The notes under the pieces were generated by a model. That model was given only the letters and a program-made list of their open reading frames with translations, was not told where the DNA came from and did not search any database. From NCBI GenBank assembly GCA_946625715.1, contig CAMOTK010000014.1, positions 1-17,980 on the forward strand: a stretch of 17,980 nt of DNA, in the 5' to 3' direction. The position numbers and the translations under genes are program-made. Position 1 is the stretch's first letter, and the number at the start of each line of letters is the position of its first letter. Source of the stretch: an uncultured Prevotella sp. (GTDB taxonomy: Bacteria > Bacteroidota > Bacteroidia > Bacteroidales > Bacteroidaceae). Below, in pieces: positions 7,932 to 13,803 of the stretch.

Positions 7932-9293
7932 ATGAACATTTCATTTGAATGTGCCGACAAAATCAATGGTCTGATGACCATCACCATTGAGAAGGCAGAC
8001 TATGAAGAGAAGGTCAACAAGACCCTGAAAGATTATCGCAAGAAGGCCAATGTGCCTGGTTTCCGTCCCGGTATGGTGCCCATGGCCCTCATCAAAAAGC
8101 AGTATGGCACGGCTGTGAAAGTCGACGAAGTGAACAAGCTGCTGGGTGAGAAACTCTACGAATACGTGCGTGAAAACAAGATTCAGATGCTCGGCGAGCC
8201 CCTTCCCAACGAGGAGAAGCAGGTGCCCCAGGATTTCGAGGCCGACGGTCCCTACACCTTTGTGTTCGACATTGCCGTGGCTCCCGAAATCAAAGCCACG
8301 CTGAGCGGCAAGGATAAGGTAGACTACTACGTGATTGAGGCCGACGACAAGCTCATCGACGACCAGGTGCAGATGTATGCCTCGCAGGCCGGCGAGTTTG
8401 TTGAGGCTCAGGAGTGGAGCGGCAACGACACCCTCAAGGGCGACCTGCGCCAGCTTGACGCCGAGGGCAACACCCTCGAAGGCGGCATCACCACCGAGGG
8501 CGGCATGATTATGCCCAGCTACATCAAGGGCGAGGACGAGCGCAAGAAGTTCGAAGGCTGCAAGCCCGGCGACATCATCACCTTCAACCCCAAGAAGGCC
8601 TATCCCGACAACGACGCCGAGGTGGCTGCCCTGCTGAAGGTAGAGAAGGACCAGGTGAAGGATTTGGACAGCGACTTCAGCTTCCAGGTCATCTCCATCA
8701 ACCACTTCCAGCCCGCTGCTGTCGACCAGAAGCTGTTCGACCGCGTGTTTGGCGAAGGCACTGTGAAGGACGAGAAGGAGTTCCGCCAGAAGATTAAGGA
8801 GACCGTAGAGCCCCAGCTGCAGCAGAACAGCGACTACCGCTTCCTCATCGACGTGCGCAAGCACATGGAGAAGAAGGTGGGCAAGGTGGAGTTCCCCGAC
8901 GCTCTGCTGAAGCGCATTATGAAGAACAACAACAAGGACAAGGACGACGCCTATATCGAGAAGAACTACGAGGGAAGCGTCAACGAACTGCTGTGGCACC
9001 TCATCAAGGAGCAGCTGGTGGCCGCCAACGAGATTAAGGTTGAGGACGACGACCTGAAAGCTGTGGCCAAGGATGCCATCCGCGCCCAGTTTGCCCAGTA
9101 CGGCATGAGCAACGTTCCCGAGGACGTGCTCGAGAACTATGCTACTGAGCAGCTGAAGAAGCGCGAGAACATCGACCAGTTTGTTGACCGCGCTGTCGAC
9201 CAGAAGCTCACTGCAGCCCTGAAGGGTGTGGTGAAGCTGAACGAGAAGAAGGTCACACTCGACGAGTTCAACAAGATGATGCGCGAGGCCTAA
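7932..9293 (+). CDS. tig: Trigger factor (ribosome-associated chaperone)
   Basis: This 453-aa protein is trigger factor, which docks on ribosomal protein L23 at the exit tunnel and shields nascent chains. The ribosome-binding signature G-F-R-x-G-x-x-P is present as GFRPGMVP at 43-50. A central segment (about 150-255) corresponds to the FKBP-type PPIase domain but is diverged, with few of the usual aromatic active-site residues, as often seen in Bacteroidetes. The C-terminal helical arms (about 260-450) are rich in Lys, Glu, Asp and Gln. Usual family length is 430-450. Codon use is strongly biased to a small set (aag, gag, gac, ctg), consistent with high expression. It has its own promoter and a strong terminator 30 bases after the stop. 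Confidence 0.95.
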   Translation: MNISFECADKINGLMTITIEKADYEEKVNKTLKDYRKKANVPGFRPGMVPMALIKKQYGTAVKVDEVNKLLGEKLYEYVRENKIQMLGEPLPNEEKQVPQDFEADGPYTFVFDIAVAPEIKATLSGKDKVDYYVIEADDKLIDDQVQMYASQAGEFVEAQEWSGNDTLKGDLRQLDAEGNTLEGGITTEGGMIMPSYIKGEDERKKFEGCKPGDIITFNPKKAYPDNDAEVAALLKVEKDQVKDLDSDFSFQVISINHFQPAAVDQKLFDRVFGEGTVKDEKEFRQKIKETVEPQLQQNSDYRFLIDVRKHMEKKVGKVEFPDALLKRIMKNNNKDKDDAYIEKNYEGSVNELLWHLIKEQLVAANEIKVEDDDLKAVAKDAIRAQFAQYGMSNVPEDVLENYATEQLKKRENIDQFVDRAVDQKLTAALKGVVKLNEKKVTLDEFNKMMREA

Positions 9294-9322
9294 GCGTCCT
9301 TTTTCAGTCAGAAATCAAGTAT

Positions 9323-9357
9323 CTCCGGAACGCTTGCAACGTTTCGGAGTTTTTTTT
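9323..9357 (+). terminator. Strong Rho-independent terminator of tig
   Basis: CTCCGGAACG (9323-9332) pairs with CGTTTCGGAG (9340-9349) over 10 bp with one G-T wobble and a 7-base loop, followed directly by eight Ts (9350-9357). This is the clearest terminator in the window. It ends only 6 bases before the rsmA start codon. Confidence 0.92.
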
Positions 9358-9363
9358 AAAACG

Positions 9364-10176
9364 ATGATTACGAAAGTTAGACCAAAAAAGAATCTGGGCC
9401 AGCACTTCCTTGTTGACCTGAGTATTGCGCGCCGCATTGCCGACACGGTCGACGCCTGTCCTGAACTGCCCGTGCTCGAGGTAGGTCCCGGCATGGGTGT
9501 GCTCACGCAGTATCTGGCCGAGAAGCCCCGTCCGCTCAAGGTGGTCGAGATTGACACCGAGTCGGTGGCCTACCTGAACGAGCATTTCCCCCGTCTGCGC
9601 GAGAACATTCTCGGCGAAGACTTCCTGCGCATGGACCTCACGCAGGTGTTCGACGGCCAGCCCTTTGTGCTCACGGGCAACTATCCCTACGACATCTCGT
9701 CGCAAATCTTCTTCAAGATGCTCGACAACCGCGACCTCATTCCCTGTTGCACGGGCATGATTCAGCGCGAGGTGGCCCAGCGCATGGCCTCGCAGCCGGG
9801 CAACAAGGCCTACGGCATCCTGTCGGTGCTCACGCAGGCGTGGTACGATGTGGAGTATCTCTTCACGGTAGAGCCGGGCGTGTTTAATCCGCCGCCCAAG
9901 GTGCAGAGCGCCGTCATCCGCATGACGCGCAACAAGGTGGAGCGTCTGGGCTGCGACGAGGTGCTCTTCAAGCGGGTGGTCAAGACCGTGTTCAATCAGC
10001 GTCGCAAGATGCTGCGCGTCAGTCTGCGCCAGCTATTGCCCCCAACATCGGTGCTGCTGTCGCCCGAAAACCCCGATGCGCTGCTCACCAAGCGGCCCGA
10101 ACAGCTCACCATCGCACAGTTCGTAGAACTCACAAATATGGTGGAAAAAGAGCTTGTGTGCGAGCACAATGTTTGA
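9364..10176 (+). CDS. rsmA: 16S rRNA (adenine1518-N6/adenine1519-N6)-dimethyltransferase
   Basis: This 270-aa enzyme (KsgA/RsmA) dimethylates two adjacent adenines in the loop of helix 45 of 16S rRNA during small-subunit maturation. The protein starts with the family hallmark KKNLGQHFL (8-16). The SAM-binding motif I is VLEVGPGMGVLT (37-48), the acidic motif II VVEID is at 60-64, and the catalytic motif IV is GNYPYDISS (105-113). The C-terminal helical domain contains KVQSAVIRM and FNQRRKMLR, both typical. I chose the ATG at 9364 over an upstream in-frame ATG at 9334, because the latter lies inside the loop region of the tig terminator and the shorter form matches the family N-terminus. Expression must come from read-through of that terminator or from a promoter I cannot see. 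Confidence 0.94.
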   Translation: MITKVRPKKNLGQHFLVDLSIARRIADTVDACPELPVLEVGPGMGVLTQYLAEKPRPLKVVEIDTESVAYLNEHFPRLRENILGEDFLRMDLTQVFDGQPFVLTGNYPYDISSQIFFKMLDNRDLIPCCTGMIQREVAQRMASQPGNKAYGILSVLTQAWYDVEYLFTVEPGVFNPPPKVQSAVIRMTRNKVERLGCDEVLFKRVVKTVFNQRRKMLRVSLRQLLPPTSVLLSPENPDALLTKRPEQLTIAQFVELTNMVEKELVCEHNV

Positions 10177-10215
10177 TTTGCATCAATAATCAGCGTTTTT
10201 TTGAGAGAATTTCAT

Positions 10216-10256
10216 TGCAAAAGGTACGGCGAAAAGAAAATCGTCGTACCTTTGCA
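10216..10256. promoter_or_regulatory. Long inverted repeat enclosing a -7 promoter box
   Basis: TGCAAAAGGTACGGCGA (10216-10232) pairs with TCGTCGTACCTTTGCA (10241-10256) over about 16 bp with one bulged A and one G-T wobble, around the loop AAAGAAAA. The right arm contains TACCTTTGC (10247-10255), a full -7 match with the CGTA context seen at other promoters here. No TTTG lies at the expected distance upstream. The element could be an operator overlapping a promoter for the candidate ncRNA, or a 3' hairpin of the rsmA transcript. Confidence 0.5.
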
Positions 10257-10260
10257 TTGT

Positions 10261-10520
10261 CAAAAGGATAACACAGCACAAAAGATTGCTCAGGATAACG
10301 AAAAAAGGATTGTAGAAAGGATAACAAAAAGAGAACACAGTCAGTTAGGTTTTTAGTTTTTAGGGTATTAAGACATTGTATGAAGATAGTTAGTAATAAG
10401 AAAGGTTAGTAGTCAGATTGTTTTTAGGTTAGTATTGTTAAGAGAAAGTAATAGAAAAGGTTTTTAGTTATTAATATCGTGAGTACAGCTCTGAGACGTG
10501 AGTCTTGGCGCTGTCTTTTT
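10261..10520 (+). ncRNA. Candidate non-coding RNA, C-depleted, about 250 nt
   Basis: Between rsmA and yraN lie a promoter-like -7 box (10247-10255) and an intrinsic terminator (10485-10523), both on the plus strand, with no coding frame longer than a few codons between them. The sequence is strongly strand-biased: from 10341 to 10480 I count 4 C against 32 G in 140 bases. The first 70 bases carry GGATAAC three times (10266, 10293, 10319; spacing 27 and 26) and AACACAG twice; the later part repeats GGTTTTTAGTT (10348 and 10459) and GGTTAGTA (10404 and 10427). No plus-strand gene follows until 11023, which has its own promoter, so this is not a leader for a neighbour. It is not a tRNA, and I cannot match it to 6S, tmRNA, RNase P or SRP RNA. 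The 5' end is inferred. Confidence 0.5.
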
Positions 10521-10523
10521 TTT
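10485..10523 (+). terminator. Intrinsic terminator of the candidate ncRNA
   Basis: ACAGC (10485-10489) pairs with GCTGT (10510-10514); inside, CTGAGAC (10491-10497) pairs with GTCTTGG (10502-10508) with two wobbles, around the tetraloop GTGA, with one T-C mismatch between the two stems. A run of eight Ts follows at 10516-10523. Orientation is plus only: no A-run lies on the left side that would serve the minus-strand yraN. Confidence 0.75.
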
Positions 10524-10539
10524 GTGTGTGCCTAAGCGC

Positions 10540-10896
10540 CTACCACTGGAAGTCTTCGATGTGCATAATCTCCGGCTCACTGCCGGGCGTGCCCACCACC
10601 GTGACCACGTCGAAGCGCACGTCGTAGCCAATGTGTCGGAACTTGATGTAGTGGTTGGCAGCCTGCTTCAGGTTGCGCAGTTTCTGGAAGTCGACGGCCG
10701 TTTCCGGCTCGGCAAAGGTGCGGTTGCGGCGTGTTTTCACCTCTACAAACACCACCGTCTGCCCGTCGCGTGCAACGATGTCGATGTCGCGATGGCCCGA
10801 ATGCCAGTCGCGCTCCAGTATGACGTAGCCCTTGTCTTGCAGGTAAAGCGCCGCCAGGTCTTCGCCCCATTTTCCTAATTCGTTGTGTTCAGCCAT
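10540..10896 (-). CDS. yraN: YraN family protein (UPF0102, endonuclease-like fold)
   Basis: This 118-aa protein has the UPF0102/YraN pattern: G-x-x-GE-x-A-A-x-YL near the N-terminus (LGKWGEDLAALYL, E12), then RDIDIVARDGQTVVFVEVKTR (R36 to R56) carrying the D-x(n)-E-V-K residues of a restriction-endonuclease-like fold, and a final helical and beta segment ending in HIEDFQW. Relatives are predicted Holliday-junction-resolvase-like nucleases with unproven biological role. The open frame extends upstream to 11076 but the ATG at 10896 gives the normal family length (about 118-120) and the conserved N-terminus; the upstream extension crosses the divergent promoter region. It is divergent from the PreA-like gene, and its 3' end faces the candidate ncRNA terminator at a distance of 16 bases. 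Confidence 0.88.
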   Translation of the reverse strand: MAEHNELGKWGEDLAALYLQDKGYVILERDWHSGHRDIDIVARDGQTVVFVEVKTRRNRTFAEPETAVDFQKLRNLKQAANHYIKFRHIGYDVRFDVVTVVGTPGSEPEIMHIEDFQW

Positions 10897-10918
10897 TGTT
10901 CTTATCGCTAAATATGCT

Positions 10919-10927
10919 GCAAAAATA
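10919..10927 (-). promoter_or_regulatory. -7 promoter element of yraN
   Basis: On the minus strand this is TATTTTTGC, a full TAnnTTTGC match, with transcription expected to start near 10914 and a leader of about 18 nt to the ATG at 10896. No clean -33 TTTG is visible at the usual distance. Confidence 0.5.
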
Positions 10928-10968
10928 GGGAAATCTGCTGAAAAAACATTGACTTTATCCAATTTTAT

Positions 10969-11000
10969 TTTGCTTTTTCTGAAAAAAAAGATATCTTTGC
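10969..11000 (+). promoter_or_regulatory. Promoter of the preA-like operon
   Basis: TTTG at 10969-10972 and TATCTTTGC at 10992-11000 are 19 bases apart, a full Bacteroidetes-type promoter. The start codon at 11023 is 22 bases past the -7 box. It is divergent from the yraN element at 10919-10927. Confidence 0.75.
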
Positions 11001-11022
11001 ACCAAATAAGCCTATTTCGCGT

Positions 11023-12522
11023 ATGAAAAATTCTGCCAACAACCAACCGCAGGCCGACCAAACGAAGGTTAAGCATTTGAACATCTACGAGGAAGCAAGC
11101 CGTTGCTTGCTATGTCTCGATGCTCCTTGCACCAAGGCCTGCCCAACTGGCGACCCCGCCCGCGCCATCCGCGCTATTCGTTTCGACAACCACAAACCTG
11201 CCCTGCGCTGGGTGAAGGACTGCAGCGATGCCGACCTGGAGCTTGCCGAGCAGGCCTGCATCCACTACAACTGGCCCATCCGTATCAAGGAGATTGTGCA
11301 TGCCATCCATCCCGACGATGTGGACGACAGCAATTATCCCTCGCTGGCCATCACGTTCTGCGGCATCCCTTGCGAGAATCCCTTCTTCCTCGCTTCGTCG
11401 GCCGTGTGCACCAACTACGAGATGGTGGCCAACGCCTTCGAGGCCGGTTGGGGCGGCGTGTTCTATAAGACCATCTGCATGCAGGAAATCAAGGAAGTGT
11501 CGCCCCGCTTCGATGCCATGCACAACAACGCCACCCACGGCGACTTCTACGGCTTCCGCAACATGGAACAGCTGAGCGAGAACCCCGTGGAGATGGACTT
11601 CGACATCCTGCGCCGCCTGAAAGAGAACTACCCCACGAAGGTGGTGGTGGCCAGCATCATGGGACAGACCGAAGACGAGTGGGTGGCTCTGGCCAAGATG
11701 GCCGAAAAGGCCGGCTGCGACGCCGTGGAGCTCAACTTCTCCTGTCCGCAGATGAAGCACAAAGGCATGGGCAGCGACGTAGGCCAGAGTCCCGAACTGG
11801 TCAGGGAATTTACCGCTTGCGTGAAGCAGAGCGTGAGCATACCCGTCATTCCGAAGATGACGCCCAACATCACCCACATTGCCGAGCCCGCCATGGCCTG
11901 TCTGGAAGCTGGCGCCGACGCTATTTCGGCCATCAACACCATCAAGTCGGTCACGATGGACACCAATGCCGACGTGGCCGGACAGCGCTGCGTCTCGGGC
12001 TACTCCGGTCGTGCCGTCCGTCCCATCGCCCTGCGCCATGTGCTCGAGCTGGCACAGATGCCGCAGAAGACTGAAATCAGTGGCATCGGCGGCATCGAGA
12101 TGTGGCGCGATGCCCTGGAGTTCATACAGTTAGGCTGCCGCAATGTGCAGGTGTGCACGGCCGTCATGCAGTATGGCTATCGCATCATCGACGACCTGCT
12201 GTTGGGCCTGCAGCGCTATTTGGCCAAGCGCGGTCTGACGTCGCTCGACGCCCTTGTGGGCGAGGCGTTGCCGCTGTTTGCCAACCCCGACCACCTGAAC
12301 CGCGAGACCATTATCTATCCCAAGTTCGACCATGAGCGGTGCGTGGGTTGCGGCCGTTGCTCAGTGTCGTGCAGCGACGGCGGCCATCAGGCCATCGTCT
12401 TCGACCACGCCACGCGCCGTCCGCGGCTTGTGGGCAACAAGTGCGTAGGTTGCCATCTTTGCCGTCTGGTGTGCCCCACCGGTGCCATCGGCATCAGCAA
12501 GCGTGTGCCGCGTAAAGCATAG
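11023..12522 (+). CDS. preA: PreA-like dihydropyrimidine dehydrogenase with extra N-terminal Fe-S domain
   Basis: This 499-aa protein joins three parts. Residues about 20-100 form an N-terminal Fe-S module with C28-x2-C31-x4-C36-x3-C40-P, as found at the front of PreT, GltD and mammalian DPD. Residues about 107-425 are an FMN-binding dihydroorotate-dehydrogenase-like barrel with the catalytic cysteine in ELNFSCPQM (C241), followed by KGMGSDVGQ and an SGYSGRAVRPIAL phosphate-binding region. The C-terminus has two 4Fe-4S ferredoxin motifs (C440-x2-C443-x2-C446-x3-C450, and C474-x2-C477-x2-C480-x3-C484-P). The family reduces uracil and thymine to dihydropyrimidines. E. coli PreA (about 410 aa) lacks the N-terminal part, which sits on its partner PreT. 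Here no FAD/NAD(P)-binding partner is adjacent, so the electron donor is unknown. First gene of an apparent operon. The DPD family assignment is firm; the pyrimidine substrate is inferred. Confidence 0.86.
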   Translation: MKNSANNQPQADQTKVKHLNIYEEASRCLLCLDAPCTKACPTGDPARAIRAIRFDNHKPALRWVKDCSDADLELAEQACIHYNWPIRIKEIVHAIHPDDVDDSNYPSLAITFCGIPCENPFFLASSAVCTNYEMVANAFEAGWGGVFYKTICMQEIKEVSPRFDAMHNNATHGDFYGFRNMEQLSENPVEMDFDILRRLKENYPTKVVVASIMGQTEDEWVALAKMAEKAGCDAVELNFSCPQMKHKGMGSDVGQSPELVREFTACVKQSVSIPVIPKMTPNITHIAEPAMACLEAGADAISAINTIKSVTMDTNADVAGQRCVSGYSGRAVRPIALRHVLELAQMPQKTEISGIGGIEMWRDALEFIQLGCRNVQVCTAVMQYGYRIIDDLLLGLQRYLAKRGLTSLDALVGEALPLFANPDHLNRETIIYPKFDHERCVGCGRCSVSCSDGGHQAIVFDHATRRPRLVGNKCVGCHLCRLVCPTGAIGISKRVPRKA

Positions 12523-12780
12523 ATGGAAACGATAGCCATAGGATTACTCTTGCCGCTGCTGGGCACCATGCTCGGTTCGGCATTCGTCTTTTTCATGAAA
12601 GACCAAATGCCCGTGCGCGTACAGAAGTCGTTGTTGGGCTTTGCCTCCGGCGCCATGTTCTATGTGGTGGTCGAAGAACTCATTCCCGAAGCCTCGGAAG
12701 GCGAGCACTCCAACCTCAGCACCATTGGTTTCGCCATCGGTTTCGTGCTCATGATGGTGCTCGATGTGGTGATGGGATAA
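12523..12780 (+). pseudogene. ZIP-family zinc transporter remnant with in-frame internal deletion
   Basis: This 85-aa open frame joins the beginning and the end of a ZIP (ZupT/GufA-like) transporter. Residues 1-40 (IGLLLPLLGTMLGSAFVFFM, then QKSLLGFASG) match the usual first membrane segment and following loop; residues about 42-85 (FYVVVEELIPEASEGEHSN onward, ending LDVVMG) match the final two segments. Full-length relatives are about 260-270 aa, so roughly 170-180 residues are missing, including the central helices with the HNIPEG-type metal-binding motifs. The join is near GFASGAM (about 12638-12657), where family members have similar sequences at both positions (roughly GFASG-M early, FAAGAM late), suggesting recombination between short repeats. 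The ATG immediately follows the preA-like stop. It cannot form a normal zinc channel; a new small membrane protein is possible but a relic is more likely. Confidence 0.75.
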
Positions 12781-12785
12781 AAACC

Positions 12786-12791
12786 AAGGAG
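12786..12791 (+). promoter_or_regulatory. Shine-Dalgarno-like site of the sulfatase gene
   Basis: AAGGAG lies 9 bases before the ATG at 12801. Most genes in this window have A-rich leaders without such a site, so this one is unusual and supports the chosen start. Confidence 0.5.
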
Positions 12792-12800
12792 ACTGAAACG

Positions 12801-13781
12801 ATGAAACAAACCAAACATACCGGAAAATTGCTGTTGGCGGCCGGCGCGCTGCTGGCGCAACCGGCAACTGCCCAGAGTCAGGAAGCGCAAGGCCAGAAAG
12901 CCACGCCCGAGCGCCCCAACATCATCTTCATTCTGGCCGACGATATGGGATATGGCGACTTGGCCTGCTACGGCAATGACTATATTCAGACGCCAAACAT
13001 TGACCGTCTGGCGCAGACGGGCACACGTTTCACGCAGGCATATGCCGGAAGCGGCATCAGTTCGCCGTCGCGCTGCTCGCTCATGACGGGCAGGAACAGT
13101 GGCAACACCCGTATTCGCGACAACTTCTGCTACGCTGGCGGCATCGAGGGACTGAAAATCAACACGCGGGGCGACACCATCATTGTGCGCAGAGCCAACC
13201 TCTTGCCGCAGGACACAACCATCGCTACCGTGATAGGCACGGCTGGCTACAGGACGTGTCTGGTCAACAAATGGCATCTCGACGGATACGACCCCGGTGC
13301 ATCGCCCAATCATCGCGGCTTCGACGAGTTCTATGGCTGGACCATAGCTACCGTACACAGCAATTCGCCCTACTACTATCCCTACTACCGCTTCCACGGC
13401 GACAGCCTGATTACTATCCGCGAGAACGAACACGATGCGCATGTGCGCCACAACACGGAGATTTCTACCGACGATGCCATCGCCTTCATCCACCGCAACA
13501 AGGAGCATCCCTTCTTCCTCTTTCTTGGCTACGACGCTCCCCACGAACCTTATACCATCGACGACACTTCGTGGTATGACGCTCAGGGCGAGTGGAAGTG
13601 TGTCACGGTGAAGAAAGGCGCGCCGCTTGAGCTCTATCGCATCAGCGAAGACCCGTGCGAACAGCACAATCTGGCCGACGAGTATCCGCAGTTGGTGGAG
13701 CAGTTCGACGAGGTGATGCGCAAAATGCACAAGCCTTCCGCGAACTATCCTGTTCCGGACGACGAGGTAAAGAAAAAATGA
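12801..13781 (+). pseudogene. Ser-type sulfatase (S1 family) lacking its central segment
   Basis: This 326-aa frame has a signal peptide (about 1-25), the metal-binding LADDMGYGD (D47, D48), the formylglycine motif S87-S-P-S-R91 followed by LMTGR, K157 and H159 in NKWHL, the HRGFDEFYG element and the APHEPY segment (about 253-258). Directly after DTSWYDAQ (about 260) it jumps to GEWKCV and LYRISEDPCEQHNLAD, which belong to the C-terminal subdomain. Family members are commonly 480-550 aa, so about 150-200 residues are missing, including the SDNG metal-binding motif and the usual substrate-pocket lysine/histidine. The frame is unbroken, so this is an in-frame internal deletion, or a real but very short variant. 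As it stands I expect no sulfatase activity. The Ser-type motif fits modification by the anSME encoded next. Start supported by an SD-like site. Confidence 0.75.
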
Positions 13782-13788
13782 AATAGTC

Positions 13789-13794
13789 GAGGAG
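13789..13794 (+). promoter_or_regulatory. Shine-Dalgarno-like site of the anSME gene
   Basis: GAGGAG ends 9 bases before the ATG at 13804 (6 before a GTG at 13801). It is the second SD-like site in this operon. Confidence 0.45.
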
Positions 13795-13803
13795 TACGTT
13801 GTG

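Noticed and set aside
9334..9363. Earlier in-frame ATG for rsmA at 9334
   Set aside because: It lies within the tig terminator hairpin and adds residues not seen in the family; the ATG at 9364 gives the conserved N-terminus.
10172..10202. TTGAT/ATCAA pair followed by seven Ts after rsmA as a terminator
   Set aside because: The stem is only 5 bp, AT-rich and separated from the T-run by about 9 bases; too weak to call.
10897..11076. N-terminal extension of yraN
   Set aside because: It would run through the divergent promoters and into the preA-like gene; the family length and N-terminus fit the ATG at 10896.
12660..13730. 356-codon open frame on the minus strand opposite the ZIP remnant and sulfatase
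   Set aside because: The plus-strand proteins carry clear family motifs; the antisense translation shows none.
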